From the NCBI GenBank assembly GCA_009843625.1, contig VYDD01000395.1, positions 1 through 7,235 on the forward strand: DNA of 7,235 bases. The letters run 5' to 3'. The notes under the pieces are model-generated. The model saw only the letters and a list, made by a program, of their open reading frames with translations. It was not told where the DNA came from and did not search any database. Position numbers and translations under genes: made by a program. Position 1 is the first letter of the stretch. Each line of letters starts with the position of its first letter. Shown here in pieces: positions 5,427 to 7,235 of the stretch. The DNA comes from Gammaproteobacteria bacterium (lineage in GTDB: Bacteria; Gemmatimonadota; Gemmatimonadetes; Longimicrobiales; Gaopeijiaceae).

Positions 5427-7235
5427 TTAGCTGGGCGGTGGAATGGCTGCCGCGTCGTGGTCCATCTTCCAACCGGCGTTGGTCGCCGCGCCGTCGTTCG
5501 TCCTGGTATCGACGCGAAGCATGTTCGCTCCCCGCAGGTCGGCCGCACTAAGGGTGTAGGTGGCGGCGTTCCCGGGGGTGTTGGCATTGTTATCGTCGGG
5601 CCATACGCCAGCGTTGGCGGCAGCGTCGAGGTCAAATTCCCAACTCCACTTGCCCCAGTCAGCTCCCGTGTCGCCGGGTATGGTCGTGGCCCTCTCTTCG
5701 TCAGGTTGCGCGATCACGGCGCCAAAGACGACCCATTCCCATATGTTGTTTGTGGCGTCGACTCTGACATGCAGGGCGATTCGCTGCTCCAACTGCGGGC
5801 TACCCGGTCCTTCCCAAGTAGCGGTGATCACGTTGGTGCTGGCGTTGCGTGTCACCTCGAGAGCATCGACATCCACGTCCACAGCGGCAAGATCTTCATA
5901 GACACCGGTGGCATCGGTGGTGGTGTACGTGACTGTACTTCCATCCACCTCGGATTTACCTGTCACCTCGTTTCCGATGCGAAGGTCGATTGCGCTGTAG
6001 TCGATGTCGTCGGCCTCAACAAGGGCGTATCTGGTAATCCGATCGTGCCTTACTGTGGTACCGTCGCTCGCTCCCCCGCGTCCGGGGGTACCGGCGGGGA
6101 GCGCGGCGGTCCTCGTCCCGCGGATGGCGGAGACCACGGTGGCGGTGCCACCATTGACCGCAGCAAAGGCACCGGTGCTGCTGCCATCCCGTCTTGTCAA
6201 GACAGCGTCGTCAGCAACATCTGTGGCGGTGTACGGGTCCGCAACAGTTCCACTTCTGGTCTCGTACTCCCACGTCACCACTATTGTGTCCGTAGGTTCG
6301 CCCTTGATGAGGAGGAAACCAGCAGGAGTAGCACTAACCCGGCTCGCGGCCGCCGGTACAATGTCGTTGGCGGTCCCCGTGGCTTCAACGTCGGTCCTCA
6401 ACGCCACCCGCTCGACATTCGTGATTCGGGGCTTGACGCTATTTCCGATGAAAGTGCCGAAATTCAGGGGCTGGCCGGGGATGACGGCGATCGAACCGTT
6501 GGGTCTGTTTGTCGGGGCATCGAACCAGACATACCTCTCCGCGTCCCTCAACCTCAGGAAGCTCGTACTTGCGGGCGTATAGTCGTTCCGCGGGTTGGCG
6601 TCGAGCCAGACGGTGCCGCTAAGGGTGGGCACGAAGAGGCTGAACGTCCCAGTCCCCGAGGTCGTCGCGGAAGCTATGGTATCTGCCTTGGCTTGGTCTG
6701 CGTACGCCCTGACCGTAACGTCGCTCATGGGTCCGCCACCCGGAGCAGTCACCTTGCCGGTGATCTCGGCGGCCCTGCGGCCTTCGAAGTTGGCGGTCCC
6801 GCTCGACCCGGCGATGGCGGGGACGGGGAAGCTCGTGGGCAGGAAGTGCCAGCCGGACAGGCTCGCACTCACTTCGACGAGTGGGTCATTGAATGGCTGA
6901 GCTTCGACAACCGCCGTGTAGGTGCCGTCGTCTCCCGTCTTGAGCGCCCTCCCGGCCCCTGATCCCGTCGCATTGAGCGGGTCCTGACCGTCCACCAGGA
7001 TCGCCACGCCCTTGATCGGCGCGTTGGTGCCGCTTTCCGTGACCAACCCGCTGATCGTGACGGTGTTGTTCGAGCCATAGAGGTCGATGTCGTATTGCTT
7101 CACCGTGTTCACTTCGAACCCCGGGATGGGGGTGCGGTTGGGGTCGTAGGTTCTGTGGGCGGGATCGTCGGCGGGGTTGTCGGTGGAATCCGGCCTGGTC
7201 TCCGGATATCCCGCCCTCGCGGTATTCACGAAGAG
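5427..7235 (-). CDS. Large extracellular Ig/carboxypeptidase-regulatory-like repeat protein, C-terminal part
   Basis: The frame runs off the right edge; 602 residues up to the stop are visible, and a GTG at 7229 is unlikely to be the true start because the frame continues. Counting from the first visible codon, residues about 55-150 ('VTISGLVTES', 'PIKGVAILVDG', 'DDGTYTAVVE') and about 155-240 ('AEITGKVTAPGGGPMSDV', 'SGTGTFSLFVPTLSGTVWL') look like two carboxypeptidase-regulatory-like beta-sandwich domains. Residues about 270-602 are acidic, rich in Thr, Val, Asp and Ala, and probably hold further Ig or fibronectin-like folds ('DTIVVTWEYETRSGTV', 'NVITATWEGPGSP'). The visible part has no cysteine, as is common in secreted repeat proteins, and no sorting motif or transmembrane helix at its C-terminus ('AAAIPPPS'). 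The role is probably a surface or adhesin-like structural protein; the partner is unknown. GC content looks somewhat lower than in the neighbouring genes. Tandem hairpins follow the stop. Confidence 0.82.
   Translation of the reverse strand, partial: LFVNTARAGYPETRPDSTDNPADDPAHRTYDPNRTPIPGFEVNTVKQYDIDLYGSNNTVTISGLVTESGTNAPIKGVAILVDGQDPLNATGSGAGRALKTGDDGTYTAVVEAQPFNDPLVEVSASLSGWHFLPTSFPVPAIAGSSGTANFEGRRAAEITGKVTAPGGGPMSDVTVRAYADQAKADTIASATTSGTGTFSLFVPTLSGTVWLDANPRNDYTPASTSFLRLRDAERYVWFDAPTNRPNGSIAVIPGQPLNFGTFIGNSVKPRITNVERVALRTDVEATGTANDIVPAAASRVSATPAGFLLIKGEPTDTIVVTWEYETRSGTVADPYTATDVADDAVLTRRDGSSTGAFAAVNGGTATVVSAIRGTRTAALPAGTPGRGGASDGTTVRHDRITRYALVEADDIDYSAIDLRIGNEVTGKSEVDGSTVTYTTTDATGVYEDLAAVDVDVDALEVTRNASTNVITATWEGPGSPQLEQRIALHVRVDATNNIWEWVVFGAVIAQPDEERATTIPGDTGADWGKWSWEFDLDAAANAGVWPDDNNANTPGNAATYTLSAADLRGANMLRVDTRTNDGAATNAGWKMDHDAAAIPPPS

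Noticed and set aside
5307..6962. Plus-strand open frame of 551 codons
   Set aside because: It lies antisense to the adhesin-like gene, starts inside intergenic DNA, crosses the terminator hairpins, and gives a Gly/Val/Arg-rich product without recognisable domains. The minus strand has clear beta-sandwich repeats.

Overview
The window is GC-rich bacterial DNA. A secreted six-bladed beta-propeller protein with the 'FDAAGRFVTEFGSSGGGPGEF' blade signature, a lipoprotein joining a bacterial Ig-like (Big_2-type) domain to plant-type 'GPIPPELG' leucine-rich repeats, and a large cysteine-free surface protein all fit a member of the Gemmatimonadota, possibly a marine or sponge-associated lineage. That assignment is inference from family resemblance; no rRNA or marker gene is present.

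Layout. Positions 1-180 are noncoding and hold a hairpin that may end an upstream gene. Positions 181-2276 (+) carry two tandem paralogues of an unrecognised family: an N-terminal four-cysteine zinc-ribbon-like domain, a hydrophobic hairpin and a charged helical C-terminus. They are 2 bp apart. A third copy appears to begin 6 bp further on (2283) but loses similarity after about 25 bp. Positions 2277-2775 hold no convincing gene but contain a series of good hairpins. The propeller gene (2776-4107, +) is intact, with a clear ribosome binding site and signal peptide.

The rest is on the minus strand. An AT-richer patch of about 150 bp (4108-4258) separates the propeller gene from the convergent Ig/LRR lipoprotein gene (4259-5029), whose repeat array stops abruptly in its third repeat, exactly at the edge of this patch. 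Upstream lies a possible 46-residue ORF (5205-5345), then two hairpins (5355-5412) that form a likely terminator for the last gene (5427-7235). That gene enters from beyond the right edge and encodes the C-terminal 602 residues of a large extracellular protein with repeated beta-sandwich domains.

Functionally this is a cell-envelope neighbourhood: two membrane-associated zinc-ribbon proteins, a secreted propeller, a surface lipoprotein and an adhesin-like protein. No pathway links them. No CRISPR array, tRNA, rRNA, transposase or recognisable defence operon was seen. The parts hardest to explain are the tandem zinc-ribbon array with its broken third copy, and the structured noncoding stretch after it.
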